Shown here piece by piece: positions 1 through 11,000 of a DNA stretch of 64,000 nt. The position numbers and the translations under genes were made by a program. Where the stretch lies: assembly GCA_936432065.2 (NCBI GenBank), contig OW386290.2:142053677-142117676 (forward strand). Direction: 5' to 3'. The number at the start of each line of letters is the position of its first letter. Position 1 is the first letter of the stretch. Below the pieces are notes generated by a model. The model saw nothing but the letters and a program-made list of their open reading frames with translations, made no database searches and had not been told where the DNA came from. The stretch comes from Rutpela maculata (lineage: Eukaryota > Arthropoda > Insecta > Coleoptera > Cerambycidae).

Positions 1-300
1 TCCTGTAACGTTAACCTTCTCGTACTAATTTGGGGATTCGCATTTAATGCATTTAATATATCGCTTCTTCTGTTTCTGGGGTTCTAACATAACCATTTGG
101 GCCAGAATTTTCCTTCTCTGTATAGAACTTACCTCTTTTCTCGTAACGAACGATCTACACTTACAAAAAATCTTTCGCAGGGTAATCTTCTATTTGGGAA
201 AGCTTCTTCGTACAATTTTCTTGCTTCAATAGCATTACCCCATAAATGAATATCGACCTGTACTTTGAAAGCGCAACTCATATTAAATAAAAATTGAAAT
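1..300 (-). pseudogene. mariner-type transposase fragment, N-terminal HTH (DUF4817-like)
   Basis: Read on the - strand, about 290 down to 170 encodes a helix-turn-helix segment with the motifs NAIEARKLYEEAFPNRRLP and RFFVSVDRSLREK. This is the pattern of the DNA-binding N-terminus found in insect mariner-like transposases (grooved as GNAxEAxRLYxxxFPNRRxP). After a frameshift the sequence continues toward position 1 with ILNALNANPQISTRRL, the second helix region of the same family. At least one frameshift and several stop codons interrupt it, and the remainder lies outside the window. It may belong to the same family as the fossil at 13.3-17.5 kb, which holds the catalytic half of a similar protein. 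The motif is seen directly; the family assignment is from recognition. Confidence 0.55.
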
Positions 301-400
301 TCTCTTATTAAAGACTGAGTAATGAGAATTTTAATTTTTATGAATTTTTTCAATGAATTCATTTTTTCTTCACATTTTCGCAAGTGCCATGGACAGAAGG

Positions 401-695
401 CAGGAGGCGCGGATTTATGAGGGGGCCGAAGGGGGTTTCGCCTCCCCCTCCCCCCTGAAGTCCTGAAGAAACAAGAAATGCTTTACTTTCAACTTTAAAG
501 TTGTTTGCTAATTTATTAATCATCTACATGATGTTTAACCAAAAATAAAAGTAGGATCAGTTTACTAAAGCCGTCTCGCGACTGAAACGACGAAACGCGT
601 ACGCTACTATAAAATATATTTTCTATATTAAATTTTTTTTTTGAAAATTATCGCCCCCCCCCCCCCCTCAGAAAAATCCTAGATCCGCCTTTGAG
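401..695. mobile_element. hAT-like MITE (GCGCGGATTTATG terminus)
   Basis: A roughly 295-bp block begins CAGGAGGCGCGGATTTATG and ends AGATCCGCCTTTGAG. The ends are imperfect inverted repeats around GGCGGAT. Flanking 8-mers ACAGAAGG (393-400) and TCAGAAGG (696-703) match at 7 of 8 positions, consistent with a hAT target duplication. The left end is shared with the larger element at 51374 (GCGCGGATTTATGGGG). The interior has G and C runs and no coding capacity. Boundaries on the right are uncertain by a few bases. Confidence 0.5.
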
Positions 696-740
696 TCAGA
701 AGGTCATCTTTGGATCTGCACTTGCAAAAATGCACTTGCA

Positions 741-2515
741 TATTACGTCCACGTCTAGTGGAAGTATAGTAACGACAAAAAAATTTTTTTTAATTTTTAT
801 TGTTCAAATAGGCTTAGAATGTCACGAAACGTCGAGATTTTAAGTTTCAGCGAAAAAAAATTTTCTGTCTGTCGGTCTGTCTGTCGGTCTGTCTGCAACT
901 TTTCTTGTGCGCACGTTTACTCTGGAACCGTTTGAGATATTGACTTGAAATTTGGTACACATGTATACTTTAACGAGATCTAGAAGTAGATTATATTTTC
1001 ATCTTCTTCAGTCGAAGGGTTGGGGGGTAAATTGGGGTAAATTTGGGGAAAATAGGTAAATCAAGCAGGTAAGAGTTCATAACATTGGTATTTAGTATAT
1101 ACAAGAGAAGCTGAGGTCTCAAAAAAAATTTTGGCATTAGCCACCCCCATTACCACCCCCACCCCATTATTAAAGGGGATGAAAAAAAATTGTGATTTAG
1201 GGTGTGTACAAGAACCAGAAACATCAAAATGTTTTTTTACTTCATCCACCCCTACTACCACCCCCTATCACCACCCCACCCCGCTACCGATGTGGGGTAT
1301 CGTTTTATGGGTTTTTGGGGTAGAAGATTTCAAATATTATATTATTAAAGTTCCATAAACAATTATTTCCACATACAAAATTTTTTCGTTGACTTAGATA
1401 AAAAATCTGGATGTGGAAGTAGTGATTCCTTGGGCAGCGGTTTTTTTATTTGTAAGAACTTCTTACCACTGATCAACTTACTTGGCTTTTTATTACTTAA
1501 TTGGTCGTTATTGGTTCCCTTCAGAAATGAATTCATTGAAAAAAATCTGCTTACGCAAACAGACTGGAAAAATTTCTTTAGGTTCAAATTTCTCGAAACC
1601 GGTTGGTCGTACGGCGGTACAATAAGATTACCTTTCTTTTTTGTGTATTTATAACCAAGAAATCATATTCCGATGAGACAATCACAGAAAATTCACATTA
1701 AAAAATTTGGAGGGAGAAATAAATCCCCCTTCCCAATGTTGTGCACCCCCGATTGAATTTACCCTTGGTGGATAGCATCAGATAACCTTTATTGATATCG
1801 AATCATGTGCAAAAACCGCTGCCCAAGGAATCACTACTTCCACATTCAGATTTTTATTCAAGTCACTCACAACGAAAAAAATTTGTAAGTGGAAATAATT
1901 GTTTATGGAACTTTAATAATATAATATTTGAAATCCTCTACCCCATAAACCCATAAAACGATACCCCACATCGGTAGCGGGATGGGGGTGGTGATAGGGG
2001 ATGGTAGTGGGGGTGTATGAAGAAAAAAACATTTTGAGGTTTCTGGTTCTTGTACACATACTAAATCACAATTTTTTTTTTATCCCCTTTAATAATGGGG
2101 TGGGGGTGGTCATGGGGGTGGCTAATGCCAAAATTTTTTTGAGACCTTAGCTTTTCTTGTATATACTAAATACCAATTTTATGGACTCTTACCTGCTTGA
2201 TTTACCTATTTTTCCCAAATTTACCCCAATTTACCCCCCAACCCTTCGACGGAACAAGATGAAAATATAATCTGGTTCTAGATCCCGTTAAAGTACATAC
2301 GTGTACCAAATTTCAAGTCAATATCTGAAACGGTTCCAGAGTAAACGTGCGCACAAAAAAGTTACAGACCAACAGACAGACCGACAGACAGAATTTTTTT
2401 TTTCGCTCAAACTTAAAATCTCGACGTTTCGTGACATTCTAAGCCTATTTGAACAATAAAAATTTTTAAAAATTTTTTTGTCGTTACTATACTTCCACTG
2501 GATGTGAAAGTAAAA
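741..2515. mobile_element. palindromic foldback element, ACTTCCAC family, copy 1
   Basis: Two arms of about 700 bp (roughly 741-1445 and 1808-2515) are reverse complements of one another, separated by about 360 bp. The outer ends read GTGGAAGTATAGTAACGAC and its complement. Each arm carries a run of CTGT/CGGT repeats and the conserved block GTGCGCACGTTTACTCTGGA, followed by a G/C-strand-biased stretch. No transposase is recognisable in the centre. Related copies lie at 23666-25019, 25853-26712 and 34540-34835. The element lies upstream of the first visible SMYD exon, presumably in an intron. Confidence 0.75.
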
Positions 2516-2950
2516 CTATTCACTGTAGCTCAAAGGTTCCTGAGATATTAAATAAAATATTAAATTTTAGGTGCCTCCTTCAGAAGCCCGCACCGCCCTT
2601 AGGAGGGATTTCCGGACCTATGTTTATATGAACTTTTTTCCATATTTTTTTATGTAGAGTCACCACTAGGAATTAATGACCGTATACCTGAAACACCCTG
2701 TATATCTATGCCTTAGCCGGATAAGGAGGATTAATGATAAATTGCACTGTCAATAGTGTCGGTATGCTTTAAAAATTGCCGTGCCAACTCATAAATGTGA
2801 GCTCATATTCTAGAATTCCAGCAATATTCAAAACATACAGACAAGATTAGCTTCAGCAAGTTGAATCATGTGTAGACCCCTTTAATTGTTATCACCAAAC
2901 AACCACACTGTAAAACTAATTGAATAAATTACTATGTGATTTAATCCTAG
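2516..2950. other. intron/intergenic DNA with a CACCCTGTATAT repeat end
   Basis: There is no coding sequence except the 3' end of the intron before the first visible SMYD exon. A motif ACACCCTGTATAT at about 2694 matches a terminus-like motif scattered through the window. The pyrimidine-poor acceptor TTTAATCCTAG ends at 2950. Confidence 0.4.
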
Positions 2951-3195
2951 AACACCCTAAAGAGGCGCGAGCATCTTCTAGACAACAAATTTTTTGAATG
3001 CCACTGTAGGAGATGTTCTGATCCCACAGAACTGGGGACTTACACAGGGGCAGTAATCTGTCCCAAATGCCAAACGGGGATTGTACTTTGCGATCACCCC
3101 TTGGACCCAGATTCGCCATGGAGTTGCAGTAATTCCTCGGGAAGTTGTCCAGGATATAGTATTCCTGCACGGTCTATGAAGCTCTTAATACACAG
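2951..3195 (+). CDS. SMYD-family protein (SmydA-8/msta-like), post-SET exon
   Basis: This internal exon is flanked by an acceptor (TTTAATCCTAG) and a donor (CACAG|GTAATT), and is open from phase 0 to phase 2 over 81 full codons. It encodes NTLKRREHLL, then the cysteine cluster ECHCRRCSDPTELGTYTGAV and CPKC. In SMYD lysine methyltransferase-like proteins the LW-GTLxRRxHL segment closes the SET domain. The CxCxxCxDPTExGTY segment is the post-SET zinc site that helps form the cofactor and substrate pocket. The catalytic SET core and MYND finger must lie upstream of the window. It joins exon 5172-5431, completing an Arg codon across the intron. Arthropod SmydA members often lack clear histone methyltransferase activity, so substrate and role are not inferred. 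The family call is strong; orthology to a particular SmydA gene is not established. Confidence 0.85.
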
Positions 3196-3766
3196 GTAAT
3201 TTTTATATACTATTAATTCTTCTCTTTGTATCACTACATTTTTATGGGAAATTTAATTACGTTTAATTTTGCATAGATTACCTTTTTTCGTACGACGCAT
3301 CGTTTCCGAGTTATAAGCGAAGAATCGAAAAAAGGAACCTTTCCACCCCCCTCTCCCACTGATGCGGCGGGGCTAGGGGCGGGGACTTTTAGTATGTTTA
3401 CCTCCTGACTACCCCCAACACATTTCTGAAGAGAAAAATTCTCCCCTCCAAAATGTTCTCTACAACTCTTTCATTGACTGGACTAAAGCCATTATCCATA
3501 CATTAGATCTTATAAAAAAAAAATTACATAAAATATTTAAAAATCGTATTTTACAACCAATCGTGCAGCATCCTTTGGGAATCTAAACAATGAAAAGTCT
3601 TTATTTGTTGTTCTGCTTGGGCAGCCGCGAACAGCACACACAGTTCCCCCTTTTTTACCCATCGTAAAACACAGAACACAATAATTATTAAACAAACTTC
3701 AAACTTTACGCTAACACAGGGACAAAAAGAATAACACGCGAAATACAATAAAAGAATCCGCACTTT

Positions 3767-3890
3767 TCTAAATTCACCGCTGGACGCATTGGTAGATAAA
3801 ATTCGAAGCTGATTGGCTATGTTTTTCAAAATAGCCAATCATATAATGTTATTGCTTACCGGTGCGCTCCACCAGTGAATTTAGAAACCT
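3767..3890. repeat. small foldback (TIR TTCTAAATTCACYGSTGG)
   Basis: TTCTAAATTCACCGCTGG near 3768 is the reverse complement of the sequence ending near 3888 (CCACCAGTGAATTTAGAA). An inner hairpin is formed by GATTGGCTAT and ATAGCCAATC around 3810-3840. It has the appearance of a MITE of about 120 bp. No target duplication was identified. Confidence 0.5.
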
Positions 3891-4526
3891 GCGGAATTAT
3901 AGGTTGACAATAATACCACCAACAAGATGGCTGCCTTCAGACATGCGCATAAAAATTCAATATTGGCGGGAAGGCCAGAGAGTCGTTTCTGGTATAGGTA
4001 TTCTGCGGTAGAAGCTCATAAGAAAGAAATTCAAATTCTTAATATGACGTACCAACCAATTCCTGGCGTCGGTGGTAGGCCCTGGTAGCGGAAATAGGCC
4101 GACGTTAAATAAATAGATAAAAAAAAAGAACCAATTGACACTATTTGATTTTGAGTTTGAGTTCAGTAATATATTGCTCTCGACTCCTCCATTTCATGAA
4201 TTAGATTAGAGAGTCCCATCAGATGCAAGAATTCTTTGGTTTTTTTTAAGATTGTTACAGATCTGTTGCCAGTCAAGGGTCATGAATGAAGTATTGTGGG
4301 TGACACGAGCTTGCAATGACATAAACTCAGTGGAACATAACCTTTAAGATTAGTTTTCACGCCGTTGATATATGTTGAACACGTTGCCAAGAGTACTCTT
4401 TATATATTTTTTAATTATTTCACTACAAATACCATTTTCTTTAGCTACTTATCGATACTTTTTAATGATGAAACTTTTATCAACAGGGTATTGGGTATTC
4501 CAGTAGCTACTTGGAATATCACTATT

Positions 4527-4700
4527 CTTTCAAGTATTATATCTGTCATCGATTATTTTCTACCTCTCAAATTGCCTGTGTTTGTGTTCTTCATTTAGAG
4601 TTAATCAATCAGAGGAATTTTATATCATACAATGATACAAATATTATATCTGTCATCGATTATCTTCTTCCTCTCAAATTACCGGTGTTTGTGTTATCAA
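4527..4700 (+). repeat. direct repeat, two ~60-bp units
   Basis: The unit beginning TATTATATCTGTCATCGATT occurs at about 4533 and again at about 4640, and each continues with CCTCTCAAATT. The two copies are about 90% identical by eye and separated by about 45 bp. It is a local tandem-like duplication within the SMYD intron, with no function evident. Confidence 0.6.
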
Positions 4701-5171
4701 GCGATTCGCTGCGACCTTCAAAAAATTATGATTAAGGACAAGATATAGTGCCAGACATAGTGCCCCTCTAAATACACTAGCGACTTACTGGACACCCGAT
4801 GTGGAGTTCGTAGACTCAAGATTCCCACTTCTGGACCTGACAGTCAGATGGCATACTTTTGGGAGAGAAATAAGATACCGATGACCGCAGAATAAAATGA
4901 ATAATGAGAACAAAAATTATGCCATTACTCTTGAGCCCAAAACTAAAAATTGCTTTTCTCTACCTGATGTATCCAAATATTGAGTTTTATGTCAAACTTT
5001 CATACCATTTATTCTCGAAATTGCCTTCAACATACGTCAAAATGATGCTCTTTAAAACTGAAACACCACTGCATATTATATTATATTAATGTTTCAAAAT
5101 AATCACAAATAACAGTTTTTGACAAGCAAATAGTAGATCAGTTTCCTTAATTTTTTAATGTAAATTTACAG

Positions 5172-5431
5172 AATATCCCAAGAAGTGGAACAAATCGACT
5201 GCAACGACATACGGGGGATGGAAATGTTCTTAAATAAATACAGAAACGTTCTGCATCCTACCCACTATCTCTGCCTGGGTCTCAAGGTGTCGTTGACCCA
5301 GCTTTATGGCAAAATCAGCGGTTATTTGATCTACGAGCTTACAAATGAAATTTTGGAGCGGAAGCGAGATATTTGTTTGGAGATTTTGAAAGTTTTTGAT
5401 ATAATTGAACCAGGTTACACAAGGATAAGAG
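5172..5431 (+). CDS. SMYD-family protein, penultimate exon (C-terminal helical domain)
   Basis: The exon follows the acceptor AATTTACAG and precedes the donor GAG|GTAAGG. It enters in phase 2 (one base completes the Arg codon from the exon ending at 3195) and leaves with one base of a Gly codon. It encodes MEMFLNKYRNVLHPTHYL, then LKVSLTQLYGKISGYLIYEL and a helical ERKRDICLEILKVFDIIEPG. The pattern of a Tyr/His-rich FLxKYRxVLHPxHY segment followed by a TPR-like helix pair is typical of the C-terminal domain of insect SmydA-8/msta proteins. No stop codon interrupts it. Confidence 0.87.
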
Positions 5432-5526
5432 GTAAGGATTAGGAACGATAAGGATTCTGACCCTCTAGATGCATATTAGTAATTATCATATCTCAAAAAT
5501 GACTTACGACTGAAATATGTACAGTA

Positions 5527-6543
5527 GGGTGGTCCAAATTTGACTTAATTTTTCATAGAGGGTCTCGATCTCCCCAATTCCGAAAAAGTAAGTACGTATT
5601 TTTTGATTTTTCAAAATTTTGATTTATATAGTGCCTATGGTGACCTGAAGTTTACCATTGAAGTCGCATGGGGAAAAATAACTTTTTGGGATTGTTCAGG
5701 GTTAGGGAAATCTTGCATTAAACTTAGGACTTGGAGAGGACTATTCAACGAAGAATTTGATATGAGTTTTTGGTCCCTAACACACCTCCACGGTGCCCCT
5801 TAAATAAAAAAATGTAAATTCTTTAAGGAATTGAGGAAATTGAGGGTCAATTTGAACACTTAAATAAATTAGGATTTATTAGATAATATAGGTAAGATAT
5901 TTAAAACATAAAATATTATGGGTCTATTATAAAGAAAGTTGACTTTTCTAGCATAATTTGAAACAAGTTGAAAATAAATAATAATTGATTGTTTAAACAA
6001 TTGGAAAATATTTGAAAATAAATTGATGTCACTTAAAAATAACAGACTGCCAGTCTCAGAAAACAGGATTTTTGACGAATTATCGAGAAAAAAAATTATT
6101 TATACAAATGGAATTTTAACTAAAAATGTTGATAAATATTCCACTAGACCAATAGTAATAATAATAATAATAAGAGTGCTCAAAAGGGTCACTTTCCCTG
6201 AAGAATTTACATTTTTTTATTAAAGGGTAGTGTTCGGGGCACCGTGGAAGTGTGTTAGGGGCGACAAACCCATATGTATATACATCAAATTCTTCGTTGG
6301 ATAGACCTCTCCAAGTCCAATAAGTTCAATGCAAGATGTTCCCTAACCCTGAACAATTATTCAAAAAAATTCCAAAAAGTGATTTTTCCCCGTTAGTTTA
6401 AATGGGAAACTTCAGGTCTCCATAGCTACCATTTAAAATCAAAATTTTTAAAAACCAAAAAATACGTACTTACTTTTTTTGGATTTGGAAACAAACGGGG
6501 AACCAGACCATCTATAAAAAATTACGTCATTTCTGGACCACCC
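5527..6543. mobile_element. TA-flanked palindromic MITE (TIR GGGTGGTCCA)
   Basis: The element starts GGGTGGTCCAAAT after a TA dinucleotide (5525-5526) and ends TGGACCACCC before TA (6544-6545). Inverted arms of roughly 300 bp (5527-5825 and 6198-6543) surround a 370-bp centre. The TA duplication suggests mobilisation by a Tc1/mariner-superfamily transposase. It lies wholly inside the SMYD terminal intron, in which the splice signals remain intact. The terminus resembles that of the 44.43 kb autonomous element (AGGGTRGCCCATCT), but beyond the first bases they differ. Confidence 0.75.
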
Positions 6544-6791
6544 TAATGTATAGTATAGTAAATATTTGAATATAAAAACATAAAACATCAAAAAAACTCT
6601 GGATTTGCAAATCTTATATGAACCACAATAAATTGCAGATCAGAATTACACTAGATACTTAACAAAATACCATTTTCTCATTCACAAAACTTAGCAGACG
6701 TCTTATGATCCTTTCATATTTCCAATCATCATATAATTAAATGTATACCGGCAAATTTCGATTAATTTATCAATGATCTTTGCTATTCCAG

Positions 6792-7033
6792 GTGTCACAC
6801 TCTATGAACTGCATGCCCCAATGATGATCCTATTGACGCGTAATCTGGAAGAAGATACTTTTTCCAAAAACGAATTAAAATCTAGATTGAAAGAAGTTCT
6901 AAAATATCTGACAGAGGCTGCCATCATTCTCAGCTACGAACCTGAAAATTCTCCAGAGGGGATAATGGGGAAGGCTGCAAAAGAGGCTCTGGTGCAAATC
7001 AAAGACTGGGAAAAAATCGTCGGAAAAATATAA
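6792..7033 (+). CDS. SMYD-family protein, terminal exon
   Basis: The acceptor TGCTATTCCAG ends at 6791. The first two bases complete a Gly codon, giving the junction ...IRG-VTLYELHAPMMIL. The exon continues with LKEVLKYLTEAAIILSYEP and GKAAKEALVQIKDWEKIVG, then a TAA at 7031-7033. The LYELHxPxMIL and LxExxxILxxEPExSPEG motifs are hallmarks of the C-terminus of SMYD proteins. The three visible exons total 747 bp (248 codons plus stop), about the last half of a typical family member of roughly 450-530 residues. An AATAAA lies eight bases after the stop. Confidence 0.88.
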
Positions 7034-7040
7034 AAATGTA

Positions 7041-7046
7041 AATAAA
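7041..7046 (+). terminator. poly(A) signal of the SMYD gene
   Basis: Canonical AATAAA a few bases downstream of the SMYD stop codon. A downstream T-rich context (AATTATTGTAAAAAG) follows. It is very close to the stop, so the 3' UTR may be very short, or later signals may be used (for example AATAAA-like sites near 7550). Confidence 0.6.
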
Positions 7047-8035
7047 TTATTGTAAAAAGACACAGAACTTTACTCTAAGCTCAAGTGAAAAGTAAAGACT
7101 GGGAAAATATAGAAATAGTGGAAAAGACTAGTTTTAATTAATGCTTATATAGGGTGTTCGAAGATTCCGTTCGCGTTGGTGATTCTGTGAGAGAAAATAT
7201 GAAAAAAAATTCCTATAAACATCTGGTTCTCTGAAAAATGCGAACCAATTTTCGTACACGGTGTATATATACAGTAGATTTTGTTCTTGTTAGTAAGTAA
7301 GTTTTATTATTATTACAAGAATTTTATTTTTGTATTAGATTTTTAAGTTATGCGATAAGAAAGTTACAATCTATGATTTGTAGGAAAGGAATTATTTGTA
7401 AAGCAAAAGCACATTATTTATATTTTTTTCTCGTAGTCATAGTTGATATTCAAATATGTATATATGTTTTTTTAACTTCTCATTTGTACATATACGAAAA
7501 ATATATATATTTAGAGTTAAAGAATTAATTTAAAAAATGTGATTACTTATTCTAATAAAAAAATATTTTAGATATAGCATCCGAAAATAATTAACTATCC
7601 CTTTGCACCAACTTACAAAACCTCACCACCAATGAACTATACATGGTGTCTCACCAGGAACTGCACCAGAAAATTTTGGAAATTTAGGGAGCTACTAATG
7701 GCATTATGGCCAATCCAACTAAAATAATTACAAGCATCTGGCACTTCCGGTTATACCGGAAGTCGATACCAGCTTGCTTATTTTAAATGGAACACCCTAT
7801 ATATTTTAGGGTTTTCGAAAAGAGCATAAAATTTTGAGTCAAAAACATATGGGATACCTTATGCCTAAACCCAGCTGTTTCAGAGATATTTGACATTTTA
7901 AAAAAAATTTTGGACAGGTAATGGTTTACAATAACCTTTATAACTTTCTTCGTGTAAAAGATACTCATTTGCTTTTTGGCATGTAGAAAGAACACAAGCA
8001 GAGCTGCACTCATTAATTGAATTACATTCAATAAT
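7047..8035. other. intergenic, repeat-derived
   Basis: No gene is visible here. An AGGGTGTTCGAAGATTCCG block at about 7152 and an ACACCCTATATATTTTAGGG block at about 7790 look like pieces of the recurring ACACCCTGTAT repeat class. The block at 7783-8035 appears to continue on the far side of the LINE at 11215, suggesting the LINE inserted into an older repeat. Confidence 0.4.
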
Positions 8036-8040
8036 AGTTT

Positions 8041-11000
8041 TCATTTTCATTTCATTTCATTTCATTTAATACATGTAATATCTAATTAGATATATTTTTA
8101 AGGTTAACGTTACAATAAATTCAAATGCACACCTAAGTAAAACCTGTGTGTGTGCAATTTACAATCCTATAATAAGATAATTAATATTAACTATATTTGC
8201 ATATATAAATAAGATAGCTACATATCAAATTTAAATGAAAAAAAAAAATCAAAACCAATGAATATATTCCTTATTTGAAATTAATTACAATATAAATGCA
8301 TATACCTACATATAATAAATAAAATTATCCACATGGCTAATGATGTGACAAAATATTAATAAAAACTAACCTATTTTCCTTTATATACACAGAGACTTTT
8401 TTTGTGAACAAATTTATGTTATTATATTCTTTCATATGAGCAGGTAGAAGATTATAAAATTTCGATCCATAATAAGTAATGAATCGCTGGGTTGTTGTTA
8501 GGGTGTGACATGGAATCTGGATATTTAAATTAGCTTTATGTCTAGTATTATAAATATGTCTGATATTAAAATCTAAGAGTGATTTACGCTTGTGAATAAA
8601 TACAAGTACAGATTTTATATACAATAAGTTTATATCCAAAACATCAACTTCTTTGAATAGGCTTTCTGTGGGGTACTGCTTATCTTTGAATGCAATTACT
8701 TTTAATAGATATTTTTGCGAAATGCAAATATTTTTTAAATTTGTAGGATATGCACTACCCCAAATAGATATTCCGTATCTCATAATTGACTCAGCCAAAG
8801 CATAATACAGTGTTTTTAGAATATTGAATGGCATGAAACTTCTGAGTTGATAGAATTTCCAAATCAGTTTGCGAATATTATTATTTAGTAATTCTACGTG
8901 TTTTGTCCATTTTAAATTTTGATCTATACATACACCTAGATACTTCATATTATTTACATTGTTAAGTTCGGTATTGCAGTTACAGTTAATTTTATTTTGG
9001 GATAAACAGATAAAGTTGTGGATTTTTAAAGTTTGTATGTTAGGCAGATCTCTGTCATATATACTGAAACATATGAATTTTGTTTTAGTAGTGTTTACTG
9101 ATAGTGAGTTTTCGGAGAGCCATTGGACAATTTTTGAAAATTCAATCTGACTTTTATTGACAGCTAGTTCCCAAGAAGCACCGTCTACCAATAGAACCGT
9201 ATCATCGGCATATGCTATGACCTTTGCAGAAGTATTCATATGCAATAACTCATTTAGATAGATGTTAAATAGAATAGGTCCTAATACAGTTCCTTGAGGT
9301 ATTCCACATGTGACCAAGTCAAATTTACTTAGTGTTTTGTTAACTTTTATGCACTGTTTCCTCTCGGTAAGGTAACTTGTAAATAAACTGTTAGCTATGC
9401 CCCTTATCCCATATTGTTGTAATCTGCTTATTAGTTTACTATGTGACACAGTGTCAAATGCTTTGGCCAAGTCCAAAAAGATAGCAATTAATTTCTTATT
9501 ACTTTCAAAGGAGTTATGTATAGTTTTTGTTACTTCAAATATTGCATCTTCTGTACTCTTACCTTCCACAAAACCGAACTGTCTATCAGATAAGATTTTA
9601 TTATGGATTAGATGTTCAACCAATCTAGACTTTATGCTGTATTCTAAAAGTTTCGCTATGTTGTTTATTACCGATATTGGTCTGTAATTACTTATTTCGG
9701 ATTTCCCTCCATTTTTGTAAAAGGGCGTTACTACAGATGTTTTTAATTGGTCAGGAAATACTCCGGATTCTAAACTTAAATTAAAAATGTAACATAACGG
9801 CTTGGCTATATATTGTTTAATAATTTTTAACGATTTAGTTGAGATATTGTCTATACCAGGAGACGAATTGTTTTTTAGTTTGTCTATATTTTTTATTACT
9901 TCCTCTTCTGTTATGGGTTTAAGAAATAAACTTTTAGAATTAATATTCCTTTTCTCAAGTATTTCATCACATTGGACCTTTTCAGTCATTTTCCTTCCTA
10001 TATTAATAAAATAATCATTAAAAATTTCAGATATTTCCTTATCATCAGTTAAATTAACGTTGTTATATGTTATATTTATCTTATTATTTGTATGAATATC
10101 CTCATTTAAACTTTCTCTTATTACTTTCCAAATTTTCTTTATATTATTTTTATTTTCGTTAATTTTATTAATATAATATTCTTTTTTTAATATCTTTATC
10201 AAATTATTAGTTTTATTTCTATATGTTTTGTATTTCTGTGATAGTTGTTCATTATTTTTGTTTTTATTTAGTTCAAATTTTAACCTGTCTCTTTCTCTTA
10301 TTGAAATGATTGCGCCTGAAGTTATCCAAGGTTTAAGTTTCCTTTCAGTTGATTTTACATGATGAATGGTTGTTGTATATTGAATTTTTTCAGAGAGATT
10401 GTTAATAAAATTGTCGTAAGCCACATTGACATCCTGTGTTTGATATACATTTTGCCATGTTTCATTTTTTAATAAGTGTTGGAGTTGTTCATATTTTATA
10501 TTGTACTTTATATTTAAGTCTGGAAGTGTTGGTTTGTTATTTAGTAGTTTATTTTTATGAGAAATATTTATTAAAACGGGAAAATGGTCTGTTATGTCAT
10601 TGGTTAATATTATTGGTATTATGTTAAATTTATTATTTTTATTAGCAGGAATTTTTAAAAAACAATGGTCTAAACAGGTTTGACTATTTTTTTCAACTCT
10701 TGTTGATGTATTTATATATGAACAGAAACCATGCTCTGCCATAATGTTTAAATATTCATTACATGTCTCATCTTGTTTCTCAATGTTAATATTAATGTCA
10801 CCTATCAGACAATGTACACTTTCATTATCTTTACTTTGTTCTAAAATGTACTGTAATTCTTCTAAAAAAATGTGTGAATTTGTTGAGGGTAGTCGATATA
10901 CTGCTATTAAGTTAATTGAAATATTATTTTTTATAAACTGTAAATTTGTAAAAGTATTTTCTGTGTATGTAGTGGTCCTGAAAACAGGATTAAATATTTC

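Larger units (their letters stand above)
3196..5171 (+). other. SMYD intron with repeat debris
   Basis: This 1976-bp intron has GT...AG ends. It contains a small foldback at 3767-3890 and an approximately 60-bp direct duplication at 4527-4700. There are also C-rich tracts near 3345-3430. I see no coding sequence; the short ORFs here have no family features. Confidence 0.6.

Noticed and set aside
8041..8066. Microsatellite (TTTCA)n as an independent feature
   Set aside because: It is the 3' tail of the LINE on the - strand.
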